A DNA stretch of 51,658 bases from an uncultured Granulosicoccaceae bacterium (GTDB taxonomy: Bacteria; Pseudomonadota; Gammaproteobacteria; Granulosicoccales; Granulosicoccaceae), in assembly GCA_938035945.1 (NCBI GenBank), contig CALHOU010000110.1:1-51658 (forward strand), written 5' to 3'. Positions 17,284-25,658 of the stretch are shown here, one piece after another. A program made the position numbers and the translations under genes. The first letter of the stretch is position 1; each line of letters opens with the position of its first letter. Below the pieces are notes generated by a model. The model did no database searches and was not told the DNA's origin. It worked only from the letters and a program-made list of their open reading frames with translations.

Positions 17284-18612
17284 TTAGGGTTCCAATGATG
17301 ATTGCGGTTCAGCTGCTTCACCGTATGGCACGTTTCTACCACCGTAACGCCGAACTCGCACGTTGCACTGTTCAGCGTGACCAACAAAACCTTCTAATAT
17401 GCATAAACGTGAGCCAATCTCTCCGATGTGAGTAGCGGCTTCATCGGTCATCACCTTTTGATAAGAGTGCGTCTTTAAAAATTTACCCACCCATAAACCA
17501 CCGGTGTACCGACCGGCTTTCTCGGTTGGTAAGGTGTGATTAGTTCCAATGACCTTGTCGCCATTAGCAACGTTGGTACGCGCGCCTAAGAACAAGGCGC
17601 CGTAAGAATGCATGTGCTCTAAAAACCAATCATCCCGATCGGTCATGACTTGCACGTGTTCCGATGCAATCTCGTTGGCTTTATCCAATAGCTCTTCGTA
17701 GGTATCACAGATAATTACTTCACCATAGTCTCTCCAACTCACCCCTGCTGTTGCAGCCGTAGGCAGTATTTCCAATAGCCGATCTATTTCATTTAGTGTC
17801 TCGTTTGCTAACGTCTCAGAATTGGTTAGCAGCACAGCAGGAGAGTTATAACCATGCTCGGCTTGACCTAACAAATCAGTTGCACACATTTCCGCATCAA
17901 CTGTGTCGTCTGCAATGACCAGTGTTTCGGTTGGGCCTGCGAACAAATCGATGCCAACACGACCAAACAACTGAACTTTGGCCTCAGCCACGAACGCATT
18001 ACCAGGTCCTACCAACATATGCACAGGTTCGATAGTTTCGGTACCGATGGCCATTGCACCTACAGCTTGTATACCACCGAGAACATAGATCTCGTGCGCA
18101 CCGCCTAAATGCATAGCTGCGATGACAGCAGGATTTGGCTCACCATTAAACGGTGGTGTCATCGCAACAATTCTTGGTACACCTGCAACACTCGCGGTAG
18201 CCACCGACATATGGGCCGATGCCACCATCGGAAATTTACCACCCGGTACGTAACAGCCGACAGATTGAACCGGGATATTCTTATGTCCAAGAATAACACC
18301 GGGCAGCGTTTCGACCTCTATGTCTTGCATAGAGGCGCGTTGTGCTTTGGCAAAATTCCGAACCTGCTCTTGAGCAAATTTTAAGTCGGACATTTCTTGC
18401 GGCGTAAGCCGTGCGATGAGCGCATTGATTTCATCTAAACTGAGTCGAAAGCTCTTGGGAGAATACTTATCAAATTTTTCTGACATCTCGCGCACAGCTG
18501 CATCGCCACCAGCTTCAATTTGCGTCAACGATGCCGCAACGGTATCGCGAACACTGTTCTTCTCAACATCTCGATCAGCTTGCGCCATACTTTCTTTTAA
18601 ATACTTGATCAT
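17284..18612 (-). CDS. HisD-like dehydrogenase, HpsN-type (sulfopropanediol or other polyol)
   Basis: A 442-residue homologue of histidinol dehydrogenase. The zinc ligands and catalytic residues of HisD appear kept: Q250, H253, E318-H319, D352 and H412. The [15 protein letters not shown] and FAGPTETL motifs are also present. It is not in a his operon and is closer in context to HpsN, which oxidises 2,3-dihydroxypropanesulfonate to sulfolactate in two NAD steps. No TRAP transporter or sulfolactate lyase is linked here, so another primary alcohol going to an acid is equally possible. I chose the start at 18612 because it makes an ATGA overlap with the preceding gene. The open frame upstream to 18675 would overlap that gene by 67 bases. 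Confidence 0.85.
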   Translation of the reverse strand: MIKYLKESMAQADRDVEKNSVRDTVAASLTQIEAGGDAAVREMSEKFDKYSPKSFRLSLDEINALIARLTPQEMSDLKFAQEQVRNFAKAQRASMQDIEVETLPGVILGHKNIPVQSVGCYVPGGKFPMVASAHMSVATASVAGVPRIVAMTPPFNGEPNPAVIAAMHLGGAHEIYVLGGIQAVGAMAIGTETIEPVHMLVGPGNAFVAEAKVQLFGRVGIDLFAGPTETLVIADDTVDAEMCATDLLGQAEHGYNSPAVLLTNSETLANETLNEIDRLLEILPTAATAGVSWRDYGEVIICDTYEELLDKANEIASEHVQVMTDRDDWFLEHMHSYGALFLGARTNVANGDKVIGTNHTLPTEKAGRYTGGLWVGKFLKTHSYQKVMTDEAATHIGEIGSRLCILEGFVGHAEQCNVRVRRYGGRNVPYGEAAEPQSSLEP

Positions 18613-19130
18613 GTTCCTTCTCCCGCCGCACCGGGTTTGTTCGGTATTTTCGCACCACTGTCGTACGCTTCCCAACCGTGACCGTTGAATACATCTACGC
18701 CAAGTTGTGCCAATACCGAAGCATAGTCAACAGATACCCAGTTATCTTCAATTCGCCCGTCACTCACCTTCCAAAAATCCATATAGGCAATTTTGACGCG
18801 CTTGTTCGTGGCAGCCACCCCCATGAACTCGCCACTATGGGTCGCTTCTATATGACCGAAACAGGACGCCCATTCACCATCGACAATAAATTTGTCGGTT
18901 TTGTAGGTGCGGTCGGTAAACGCTGCGCGCAAGGGTAACTGCCAGTTGTTACGAAACTCTTGCAGGTTGTTCTTAGTGCCACAACCATAGTTACCCATCC
19001 AGCGAAAACTCTCATGAAAGTGCTTATCCATTTCATTTGAATTGGCGCCCAAAGCTTCTTCCATTGCCTTGATCACACGCAATGTTTCTTGCGATTTCTG
19101 TTGATGTTCTTCAGCGCTTAGTTCACTCAC
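18609..19130 (-). CDS. Single-domain NTF2/SnoaL-like protein
   Basis: A 173-residue protein with a SnoaL/NTF2-like fold: long N-terminal helix, FRWMGNYG, then strands ending [27 protein letters not shown]. The pattern of aromatic residues and the K-x-x-D-G-x-I turn is typical of SnoaL-like proteins. The exact chemistry is unknown. It is translationally linked by ATGA to the ABC ATPase in front and to the HisD-like gene behind. It differs from the tandem NTF2 protein at 14498-15490, so the operon carries three such domains in two proteins. Confidence 0.75.
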   Translation of the reverse strand: MSELSAEEHQQKSQETLRVIKAMEEALGANSNEMDKHFHESFRWMGNYGCGTKNNLQEFRNNWQLPLRAAFTDRTYKTDKFIVDGEWASCFGHIEATHSGEFMGVAATNKRVKIAYMDFWKVSDGRIEDNWVSVDYASVLAQLGVDVFNGHGWEAYDSGAKIPNKPGAAGEGT

Positions 19131-20188
19131 GCGTGTGCACCCTCTATTCGTTCACCCGATTCGGTATCAAATAAATGGCAAATCGATGGCGGTACCGATA
19201 CAGACACCTGTTCGCCAATGGATATTCGATACTCTTTGCCTGCCTTGACCGATACCAATGCGCCGGCTAGTCGCATAGTCACCATGGTGGCTTCGCCAAG
19301 TAGCTCCATGGAATAAACAGGTGCGACTATATCGGCGTTAGCATTGACGATAGACGCATCTTCTGCTCGAAAACCCAATGTGGCTTTACCATTGAACGCT
19401 GTAGTTAAGCCATTGATTGAGACGTGTTCGCTGCTAAAGGTACCGTTTTGCAACTCACCTTCTATCAGGTTCATTGCTGGCGATCCTATAAAAGCGGCTA
19501 CAAATGTATTTTGTGGCTTATCGTAAATGTCTACCGGTGTACCCACTTGCTGCACAATACCTTGGTTCATAACTACTACGCGATCAGCCAGCGTCATGGC
19601 TTCAATTTGATCGTGGGTTACATAAATTGTGGTGGTCGCCAAAGTATCCTGAAGGTTTTTAATTTGCGCACGGGTAGATACTCGCAGCTTTGCATCCAAG
19701 TTCGATAGTGGCTCATCCATTAGAAACACCGTTGGCTCACGCACGATGGCGCGGGCCAAGGCAACACGCTGGCGCTGTCCGCCAGAGAGCTCCGCTGGAC
19801 GCCGGTGCGTGAATTCGTTGAGTTCAACCATGTCAACGGCTCGTTGCACCCGTTCATCGTGACTTGCAGGATCAATTTTTCGCACCTTTAGCGGAAAGCG
19901 AATGTTCTCCCATACCGTCATATTCGGGTAAAGGCCATAACTTTGAAACACCATGGCAATATCCCGGTCCTTGGGTTCTAACTTATTCACCATACGATCG
20001 CCAATCCAGATCTCGCCAGCGGTTGCTGTCTCCAAACCAGCAATCATGCGCATAGTGGTGGTCTTTCCACAGCCAGAAGGACCAAGCAACACGAGAAATT
20101 CTTTGTCTTCAATTTCCAGATTAAACTCGTGTACACCAACAAAATTACCCCAGCGCTTGCTGACATTTTTTAAAGTGATACTGGCCAT
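19127..20188 (-). CDS. CUT1 sugar ABC importer, ATPase (UgpC/MalK type)
   Basis: A 353-residue ABC ATPase with Walker A GPSGCGKTT, Q-loop MVFQSYGLYP, signature LSGGQRQR, Walker B VFLMDEPLSNLD and switch YVTHDQ. The C-terminal 110 residues form the TOBE/MalK-like regulatory domain. It powers the two permeases encoded just upstream. It starts 4 bases after the second permease and overlaps the NTF2-like gene by ATGA. The sugar or sugar-like substrate is unknown. Confidence 0.94.
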   Translation of the reverse strand: MASITLKNVSKRWGNFVGVHEFNLEIEDKEFLVLLGPSGCGKTTTMRMIAGLETATAGEIWIGDRMVNKLEPKDRDIAMVFQSYGLYPNMTVWENIRFPLKVRKIDPASHDERVQRAVDMVELNEFTHRRPAELSGGQRQRVALARAIVREPTVFLMDEPLSNLDAKLRVSTRAQIKNLQDTLATTTIYVTHDQIEAMTLADRVVVMNQGIVQQVGTPVDIYDKPQNTFVAAFIGSPAMNLIEGELQNGTFSSEHVSINGLTTAFNGKATLGFRAEDASIVNANADIVAPVYSMELLGEATMVTMRLAGALVSVKAGKEYRISIGEQVSVSVPPSICHLFDTESGERIEGAHA

Positions 20189-20192
20189 ACCC

Positions 20193-21077
20193 TTAACCCT
20201 TTACCGCACCAGCGGTTAAGCCGCTGACAATTTGCCGTTGAAAAAACATCACCAGCACAAACAATGGAAACGTTGCAGATACTACCGCTGCAACAGCGAA
20301 CATGACGTTGCCTTCGGTTTGCGTTGTGCCAAGAAAACCTGCGATCTTGGGAACCATGGTTTGATTCTCTTTTGATAACAGTAGCGCAGTTACTACAAAG
20401 TCGTTGTATGCAAGCAAGAATGAAAATAATCCGGTGGTGATAACTCCTGGCCACATTACGGGCAATATCACGTAGCGAAACGCTTGAAAGTTAGTGCAGC
20501 CATCGACCATCGCGCTTTCATCGAGTTCTTTTGGAATCTTCTGAAAGAACGAGTGCAACATCCACAGCGTGAACGGCTGGTTTATCGCAACTAACACTAC
20601 AATGGTTGTCGATAGTTTTCCCCAAAGCCCCCATTCAAAAAACGGCAACAAGTAGCCGGCCACCAAGGTGATCGGTGGCATAGCGCGGAAAATGAGCGCG
20701 ATGATCAGTAACCAGAATGCGTATCTAAAACCAGAACGCGACAACGCATAGGCGCCCAAGGTGCCAATGGTTAGCGAGGTACACACGACAAACAAACACA
20801 CTAGTGCTGTGTTAATCACCGCTTTCCAAAATTCTTCCTGAACCCAGGCACCTTCATAGCCAGCGCCAGTAAATGCCTCGCCGTGCGTACTTAAAGTACG
20901 AACACCAGTTATGGCGTTAGTCCAGTTTTCTTTGGAAAAGAAATCGAGTTCAACTTTGAACGACCCCCAAAAGGTCCAAAAAAACGGAAACGCCGCAATC
21001 ATTAACCAGAATGCGATGAATAACGTGGATATAAACCGTAGGCTAAACGATTTATTTTCAACAACCGAAGATGTCAT
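20193..21077 (-). CDS. CUT1 ABC importer, permease 2 (MalG type)
   Basis: About 294 residues with six transmembrane segments and the ATPase-contact EAA loop ESAMVDGCTNFQAFRYVILP. I set the start at the ATG at 21077 (MTSSVVENKSF), directly after the stop of permease 1. The longer frame to 21209 would overlap that gene and lacks MalG-like sequence. An AGGA lies about nine bases before the ATG. The first periplasmic loop is enlarged (about residues 45-95), as in several MalG-like members. Confidence 0.92.
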   Translation of the reverse strand: MTSSVVENKSFSLRFISTLFIAFWLMIAAFPFFWTFWGSFKVELDFFSKENWTNAITGVRTLSTHGEAFTGAGYEGAWVQEEFWKAVINTALVCLFVVCTSLTIGTLGAYALSRSGFRYAFWLLIIALIFRAMPPITLVAGYLLPFFEWGLWGKLSTTIVVLVAINQPFTLWMLHSFFQKIPKELDESAMVDGCTNFQAFRYVILPVMWPGVITTGLFSFLLAYNDFVVTALLLSKENQTMVPKIAGFLGTTQTEGNVMFAVAAVVSATFPLFVLVMFFQRQIVSGLTAGAVKG

Positions 21078-21078
21078 A

Positions 21079-22104
21079 TCAAACTTTCCTGTCCCAATCA
21101 CGCCACGTTCGATAAAGCACCGGTGATAACAGCACAACAACGCCAAGAATCGTAATAACAGACGTGGTTGCAGCAGAGGCGAATAACTGCGACTCACCAC
21201 CAAGGTCATTTAATATATTTGACGATAAGGATGTTGCGTGCGCGGACGCATTAAACCCCACGATGGGTTCTAAGACCCTAAAGTTGTCCATCAATTGAAT
21301 GAGGGCGACGAACGTTACCAGCGGCGCGATATGCGGAATGACAACATAACGAATACGCTCCCAACGGCTGGCGCCATCGATCATTGCCGATTCAAGCGTG
21401 TCTTGCGGAAGCGTTTGCAAGCCTGCATAGAAAATAACGAATGCGAACGGCGCTGAATGCCACACCCCGTACACCATTAACGTTATCCACATCAGTGGCG
21501 TGGAGGCTTTCAAAGAAAGGTCCGGATCGTTAAAAAATTGCTGTAGAAAACTACCAATAATTCCGCGTGAATCAATCATCCAAAACAAAATCAATGACCC
21601 GATCAATGGCGTCACGATCATAGGCAACAAGGAGAAGAAGATAACCAGCCCCTTCAAACGTTGGTGCAAGGAGTTCACGGCAATCGCAATGATAAAGCCC
21701 AGAATGATCAGTAATGGAGTGACGGTAAATGTGTACACGAGCGTAAAAATAATTGCTCGGTATAGCGGTAAGTTATAGACCTGATCGTAAAACTCACCGA
21801 ATGAATCTGTGGTTCGCCAAGCTTGCGCAAGTTCCGAAGACGCAAAATGCGATCGATTAAAATAGTTTTCTAAACCAACAAACCGGCCTAATGGTTTTTC
21901 GGCCTTAATAGCCGCCGTTGCTTCCACATCCACCATGGTGGATTTTTTACAGCCAAAAAAATCACAATTCTCGACTTCAACAAATACCTGCTCATGCTCA
22001 ATGTGAAGAGATTGAGTGACGACGGATATGATGGGTAGAAAAATAAACAACAGCATTGCGAGCGCTGTTGGTAAGAAAAACCAGAAAAAAGTACGGTGTT
22101 TCAC
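21079..22104 (-). CDS. CUT1 ABC importer, permease 1 (MalF/UgpA type)
   Basis: A 341-residue inner-membrane permease. The N terminus has one transmembrane helix (FFWFFLPTALAMLLFIFLP), then a periplasmic insert of about 100 residues with two Cys (CDFFGC), then the conserved core with EAA loop ESAMIDGASRWERIRYVVIP. It is the partner of permease 2. It follows the binding-protein gene after an 81-base gap that holds a strong hairpin. Confidence 0.92.
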   Translation of the reverse strand: MKHRTFFWFFLPTALAMLLFIFLPIISVVTQSLHIEHEQVFVEVENCDFFGCKKSTMVDVEATAAIKAEKPLGRFVGLENYFNRSHFASSELAQAWRTTDSFGEFYDQVYNLPLYRAIIFTLVYTFTVTPLLIILGFIIAIAVNSLHQRLKGLVIFFSLLPMIVTPLIGSLILFWMIDSRGIIGSFLQQFFNDPDLSLKASTPLMWITLMVYGVWHSAPFAFVIFYAGLQTLPQDTLESAMIDGASRWERIRYVVIPHIAPLVTFVALIQLMDNFRVLEPIVGFNASAHATSLSSNILNDLGGESQLFASAATTSVITILGVVVLLSPVLYRTWRDWDRKV

Positions 22105-22143
22105 AGCGACTCGGCGAATAAGGAATAGATACGAGGGAGGTTA

Positions 22144-22173
22144 GTAGGCCGCAAGCAATCGCCTGCAGCCCAC
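22144..22173 (-). promoter_or_regulatory. Intra-operon RNA hairpin after the binding-protein gene
   Basis: On the minus-strand RNA a 13-bp stem (GUGGGCUGCAGGC with GCUUGCGGCCUAC, loop GAUU) forms 12 bases after the binding-protein stop. Three of the pairs are G-U wobbles, which work only on the operon's own strand, so the RNA form is probably what is kept. Such stems let a binding-protein mRNA outlast the permease part, or cause partial termination. No T-run follows. Confidence 0.7.
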
Positions 22174-22185
22174 GTCTTTTACTTA

Positions 22186-23430
22186 CTACAGGCCAGCTAC
22201 ACCTGCTTCTCTTGCTTTAACCATATAAGCCGCTTCAACATCAGCTAGTGTCTTTTCTGCAGATTCGTTACCTGAGAAAAAGTCTGGTAGCTCTTCACCC
22301 AAGGCTGAGTGCAGGTGAGTGTTGTATGGAATCATTGGGTACGGCTGAGCACCGGCATTGATCGTTGCGAATACACCAGCAGATGCAGGCGTTGGCTCGT
22401 AACCTTCAATCATCCAAACTGCTTGAGTAGCAACTTCATCATTCATGATTGATGGGTCAATCGCATTGATCATAGCCAGGTATGAAGCTTCTGCATCTTC
22501 ATCTGAGATGTTTGTAGCGATTGTGAAACCATCCCACCACAAAGTAGTTGCTGGGATTGAACCGCCACCGGCAGTCAAAGGACCTGCAAGAACGGTGTTT
22601 TCAGCAACACCAGGTGCAGTCTCTTCACCGGCTAGAAGCGGTCCAGCACGTGAGCCCCACATTTGCATCATGGCAACATTACCTGCTTTCCATTCAGCGT
22701 TGATTTCGTTGTTGTTAAGCGTTAAGAAATCTGGGTTCATTTGCGTGGTCATTGCTTTCATCATTTCAAGCGTCGCAATGCCCTTCTCGTTGTTTACGTT
22801 AGGCATTGGTGTTGAATCTTTGAAAAACTCACCGCCCATACCGATAAACATGTTGTTGAATTCTTGAGCGATACCCCAACCCGCAGCATATGCAGCGCCG
22901 AACGGGTATTTCATCGCACCTTTTTCTTTCAACATTTTTGATGCTGCAAGCACTTCTTCATAGGTTGTTGGTGGCTCGATACCAGCGTCTGCCAAAATAT
23001 CTTTACGGTATACCAAGTGCTGAGCGTTTGCCATAAAGCCAATCGCCATGGTCTTGCCACCGATAGTGATCTTCTGGTTGTCGCCGAAGTTGCCGCCGTG
23101 CTTAGCAATTAGATCATCCAATGGGCGAATCAAACCGTTACTCATCAAGGGAACAATTGATGAATTAGCAACGATTGCCACTGTGTATTCAGCAACGTCG
23201 CCAGATAGACCTGGCACCTGAAGCTCTTTGTGCTCTTTAGTTAGGTTAGCCGTGATTTCAACACCATCACCTGCACAGGCTACAGCACCAGCACCAATGG
23301 TCTGGATTGCCGGGAATTCGTTACCAATAATATTAACTCTGCCGCCCTCAATGCCACAGGCCGCGTGTGCAGCAACTGAACTGGTCATTAAGCCAGCAGC
23401 AATCAAACTTGCTCTTAGAACTTTATTCAT
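22186..23430 (-). CDS. CUT1 ABC importer, periplasmic solute-binding protein
   Basis: A 414-residue extracellular solute-binding protein of the MalE/UgpB-like family 1. The signal peptide MNKVLRASLIAAGLMTSSVAAHA is cleaved after AHA. The core has EVLAASKMLKEKG, the GNVAMMQMWGSRA hinge region and LWWDGFTIATN. Trp/Tyr/Met residues typical of sugar or polyol contacts are present. The start at 23430 was chosen because GGAGG lies eight bases upstream; the frame extends to 23577 but that part overlaps the promoter and operator. First gene of the eleven-gene operon. Confidence 0.94.
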   Translation of the reverse strand: MNKVLRASLIAAGLMTSSVAAHAACGIEGGRVNIIGNEFPAIQTIGAGAVACAGDGVEITANLTKEHKELQVPGLSGDVAEYTVAIVANSSIVPLMSNGLIRPLDDLIAKHGGNFGDNQKITIGGKTMAIGFMANAQHLVYRKDILADAGIEPPTTYEEVLAASKMLKEKGAMKYPFGAAYAAGWGIAQEFNNMFIGMGGEFFKDSTPMPNVNNEKGIATLEMMKAMTTQMNPDFLTLNNNEINAEWKAGNVAMMQMWGSRAGPLLAGEETAPGVAENTVLAGPLTAGGGSIPATTLWWDGFTIATNISDEDAEASYLAMINAIDPSIMNDEVATQAVWMIEGYEPTPASAGVFATINAGAQPYPMIPYNTHLHSALGEELPDFFSGNESAEKTLADVEAAYMVKAREAGVAGL

Positions 23431-23520
23431 TATTCCTCCAAAATCGTACTGGGTATGTGTGTTGATCACTAGCCGTATTTTCGCAGCCCCGGGCTTTGAT
23501 AAAACGCTCACACGCGTGGA

Positions 23521-23538
23521 TTTGCATACGTATGCAAA
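23521..23538. promoter_or_regulatory. Predicted LacI-family operator (perfect 18-bp palindrome)
   Basis: TTTGCATACGTATGCAAA at 23521-23538 is identical on both strands and has the central CG of LacI/GalR operators. It starts where the predicted -10 box ends, so it would cover the transcription start. Binding of the LacI-type protein from 15477-16508 would block the operon. A second, split copy of half-sites (ATGCAA at 23561, TTGCAT at 23572) is nearby. Confidence 0.75.
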
Positions 23539-23566
23539 GTCTAGCATTCGATTATTTCCAATGCAA
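23538..23566 (-). promoter_or_regulatory. Predicted sigma-70 promoter of the eleven-gene operon
   Basis: On the minus strand TTGCAT (23566-23561) and TAGACT (23543-23538) are spaced by 17 bases. They match TTGACA and TATAAT at four of six positions each. Transcription would start near 23531, inside the palindrome, about 100 bases before the binding-protein ATG. Further out, 23581-23863, I see nothing else definable except sequence upstream of the rhodanese gene. Confidence 0.55.
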
Positions 23567-23863
23567 TTTTTTTGCATCCTGGCTAGAAAACCACACCTTT
23601 ACATAAAATGGAACAGCCAAGGAGCGGCCTTTTAGGTGGTTTACGCGATTGCGACAGCTTTACCCTCTAGGTGAAATAACGATTGGCATTCAGTAGCGCC
23701 TAAATGAGCGTTTTCAGGCTTGATTTTATCCAATACGTCCTAAACCGATCCACTGGCATCCGACTATAGTCCAGAGCCTAAGTCAGATAAGCCATCATTA
23801 AATTGAACATCAGGGATTCGAGTACACTAAATCTCAAATTACACAAGCACTAGAGAGATAACG

Positions 23864-24265
23864 ATGCCGAAACTCAAAACCCCAGTATCTGAGCTGGTTG
23901 CTAAGGCGCGTGAGGCCGTCGAAGAGATATCAACTCAAGACGCACTCAAACTGGTAGATAACGACTCGATTCAGTTTGTTGATTTGCGCGATATTCGAGA
24001 ACGCCAACGCAGTGGTTTTATCCCAAACAGTTTTCACTGCCCTCGTGGTATGGCAGAATTTTGGGTCGACCCGGATAGCCCGTACTTCAAAGACATTTTC
24101 AATGAAGATAAAAAATTTGTTTTTCATTGTGCGTCTGGTTGGCGTTCTGCGCTAACCGTGCAAACTCTAAATGAGATGGGTTTTGAAGCTGCCCACTTAA
24201 AAGATGGTTTTATCGATTGGGAAAAATCAGGCGGCCCTATCGAGCAAATGCAAGAAAAGAAATAG
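23864..24265 (+). CDS. Rhodanese-like single-domain sulfurtransferase
   Basis: A 133-residue rhodanese domain preceded by a short helical N terminus. The active-site loop is HCASGWRSA with catalytic C89, the length used for sulfur transfer rather than phosphate. Motifs FVDLRDIRERQRSGFIPN and the C-terminal HLKDGFIDWEKSGGP match the family. Likely a cytoplasmic sulfane-sulfur carrier or thiosulfate:thiol transferase. It lies 31 bases before the deacylase gene, so the two may be co-transcribed, though a functional link is unclear. Confidence 0.92.
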   Translation: MPKLKTPVSELVAKAREAVEEISTQDALKLVDNDSIQFVDLRDIRERQRSGFIPNSFHCPRGMAEFWVDPDSPYFKDIFNEDKKFVFHCASGWRSALTVQTLNEMGFEAAHLKDGFIDWEKSGGPIEQMQEKK

Positions 24266-24296
24266 CACCACCTTCCGCATTACACTAGAGCCGATC

Positions 24297-25451
24297 ATGC
24301 TAACCACTGAAGCTGTTTTAGAAAAACTGATTTCGTTTGATACAACCAGTCGTAATCCGAACATGGAATTGATCGACTATATCGCCGAACTGTTAAAGCA
24401 AAATGGCATTGACTCTGTTGTGTTACACAACGACGATAAAACCAAAGCAAACTTGTATACCACCGTCGGTCCCACTGATCGTGGCGGTGTGATGTTATCT
24501 GGTCACACGGATGTTGTACCCATTGATGGGCAAAACTGGACGGTTGCGCCTTTCACGCTAACCAAAGACAACGATCGTTATTACGGACGCGGCACTACCG
24601 ACATGAAAGGCTTTGTGGCGAGTGCCATCGTTGCCGCTGTTAATGCAAGCAAGCAGATTTTACATACACCTTTGCATTTAGCATTTTCCTATGACGAGGA
24701 AATTGGTTGCGTGGGTGTGCACTCATTAATCGACATGTTGAACAAAGCTCCAGTTAAGCCTGCCATGTGTATTGTCGGTGAACCGACATCATTGAAGGTG
24801 GCAACAAAACACAAAGGCAAGAGCGCCATCATTGCGCATTGCACAGGCACGGAAGGCCATTCTGCGATGGCACCCAACTATCAAAACGCCATCCATCTCG
24901 CCAGCGACTTAATCAGCATACTCAGAACAACCCAACAAGACATTGCAAATAAGAGCGGGCAAGCCGACGATAGGAGTGTTCCGTATACAACGGTTCATGT
25001 TGGCCGTGTACATGCAGGGCAAGCTTTGAATATTGTGCCAAACCTGTGCACGGTGAATTTCGAAATTCGTCATCCGGCCAGCGATGACCCACTTGCCATA
25101 TTAGCTGACATAAAAAATCAGACTAAAGCACTGGTCGATCAGGCTCGAAAGCGCTATACGGATGTGGACATCACGTTTGAAGTACTAAACGCCTACCCCG
25201 CGCTGGACACTGCGGTGGACAGTGAAGTTGTGCGATTTGTGCAATCTTTGCTCGATACATCTGAAACCAGCTTTGTGGCCTTTGGCACTGAAGGAGGGCT
25301 ATTCTCGCAAAAAGCCGGTGTATCCACGGTAGTGTGCGGGCCAGGTTCGATGGAGCAAGGCCATAAACCTGACGAGTTTCTCGAGATTCAGCAGCTGCAA
25401 CAATGTGACAACATGCTTGAGCAACTAATTGCGCGGCTGATCACACCATAA
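24297..25451 (+). CDS. argE: M20 family deacylase, acetylornithine deacetylase-like
   Basis: A 384-residue zinc peptidase-fold enzyme. Metal and catalytic residues visible are H70-x-D72 (SGHTDVVP), D102 (GTTDMKG), E134-E135 (DEEIG), and GEPTSLK near 157, in the order known for ArgE/DapE. ArgE removes the acetyl group from N-acetylornithine in arginine synthesis; some close homologues cleave other N-acyl amino acids. No arg genes are linked. I set the start at 24297 because the upstream frame to 24204 overlaps the rhodanese gene and has no similarity. The symbol is by similarity. Confidence 0.83.
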   Translation: MLTTEAVLEKLISFDTTSRNPNMELIDYIAELLKQNGIDSVVLHNDDKTKANLYTTVGPTDRGGVMLSGHTDVVPIDGQNWTVAPFTLTKDNDRYYGRGTTDMKGFVASAIVAAVNASKQILHTPLHLAFSYDEEIGCVGVHSLIDMLNKAPVKPAMCIVGEPTSLKVATKHKGKSAIIAHCTGTEGHSAMAPNYQNAIHLASDLISILRTTQQDIANKSGQADDRSVPYTTVHVGRVHAGQALNIVPNLCTVNFEIRHPASDDPLAILADIKNQTKALVDQARKRYTDVDITFEVLNAYPALDTAVDSEVVRFVQSLLDTSETSFVAFGTEGGLFSQKAGVSTVVCGPGSMEQGHKPDEFLEIQQLQQCDNMLEQLIARLITP

Positions 25452-25658
25452 ATGAGCCGCTTGCACCACACTTAAGTGCAACAATAGAAAAGGGCTCGCA
25501 CAGACATACGTCGCATGAACAGTATTCAAGGTTGCCGAAGGTAAAATTCACCTTTTATTGACCTATCTGCTCTTTATACTTGCTGTGCTGCAATACCGGA
25601 AGATTGACAGGCCCTAATCACCGACTGACACTTACGCTACAAATTCTATAACCCAATT

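Noticed and set aside
17284..18612. Histidine biosynthesis hisD
   Set aside because: There are no other his genes, and the gene is embedded in an import and oxidation operon.
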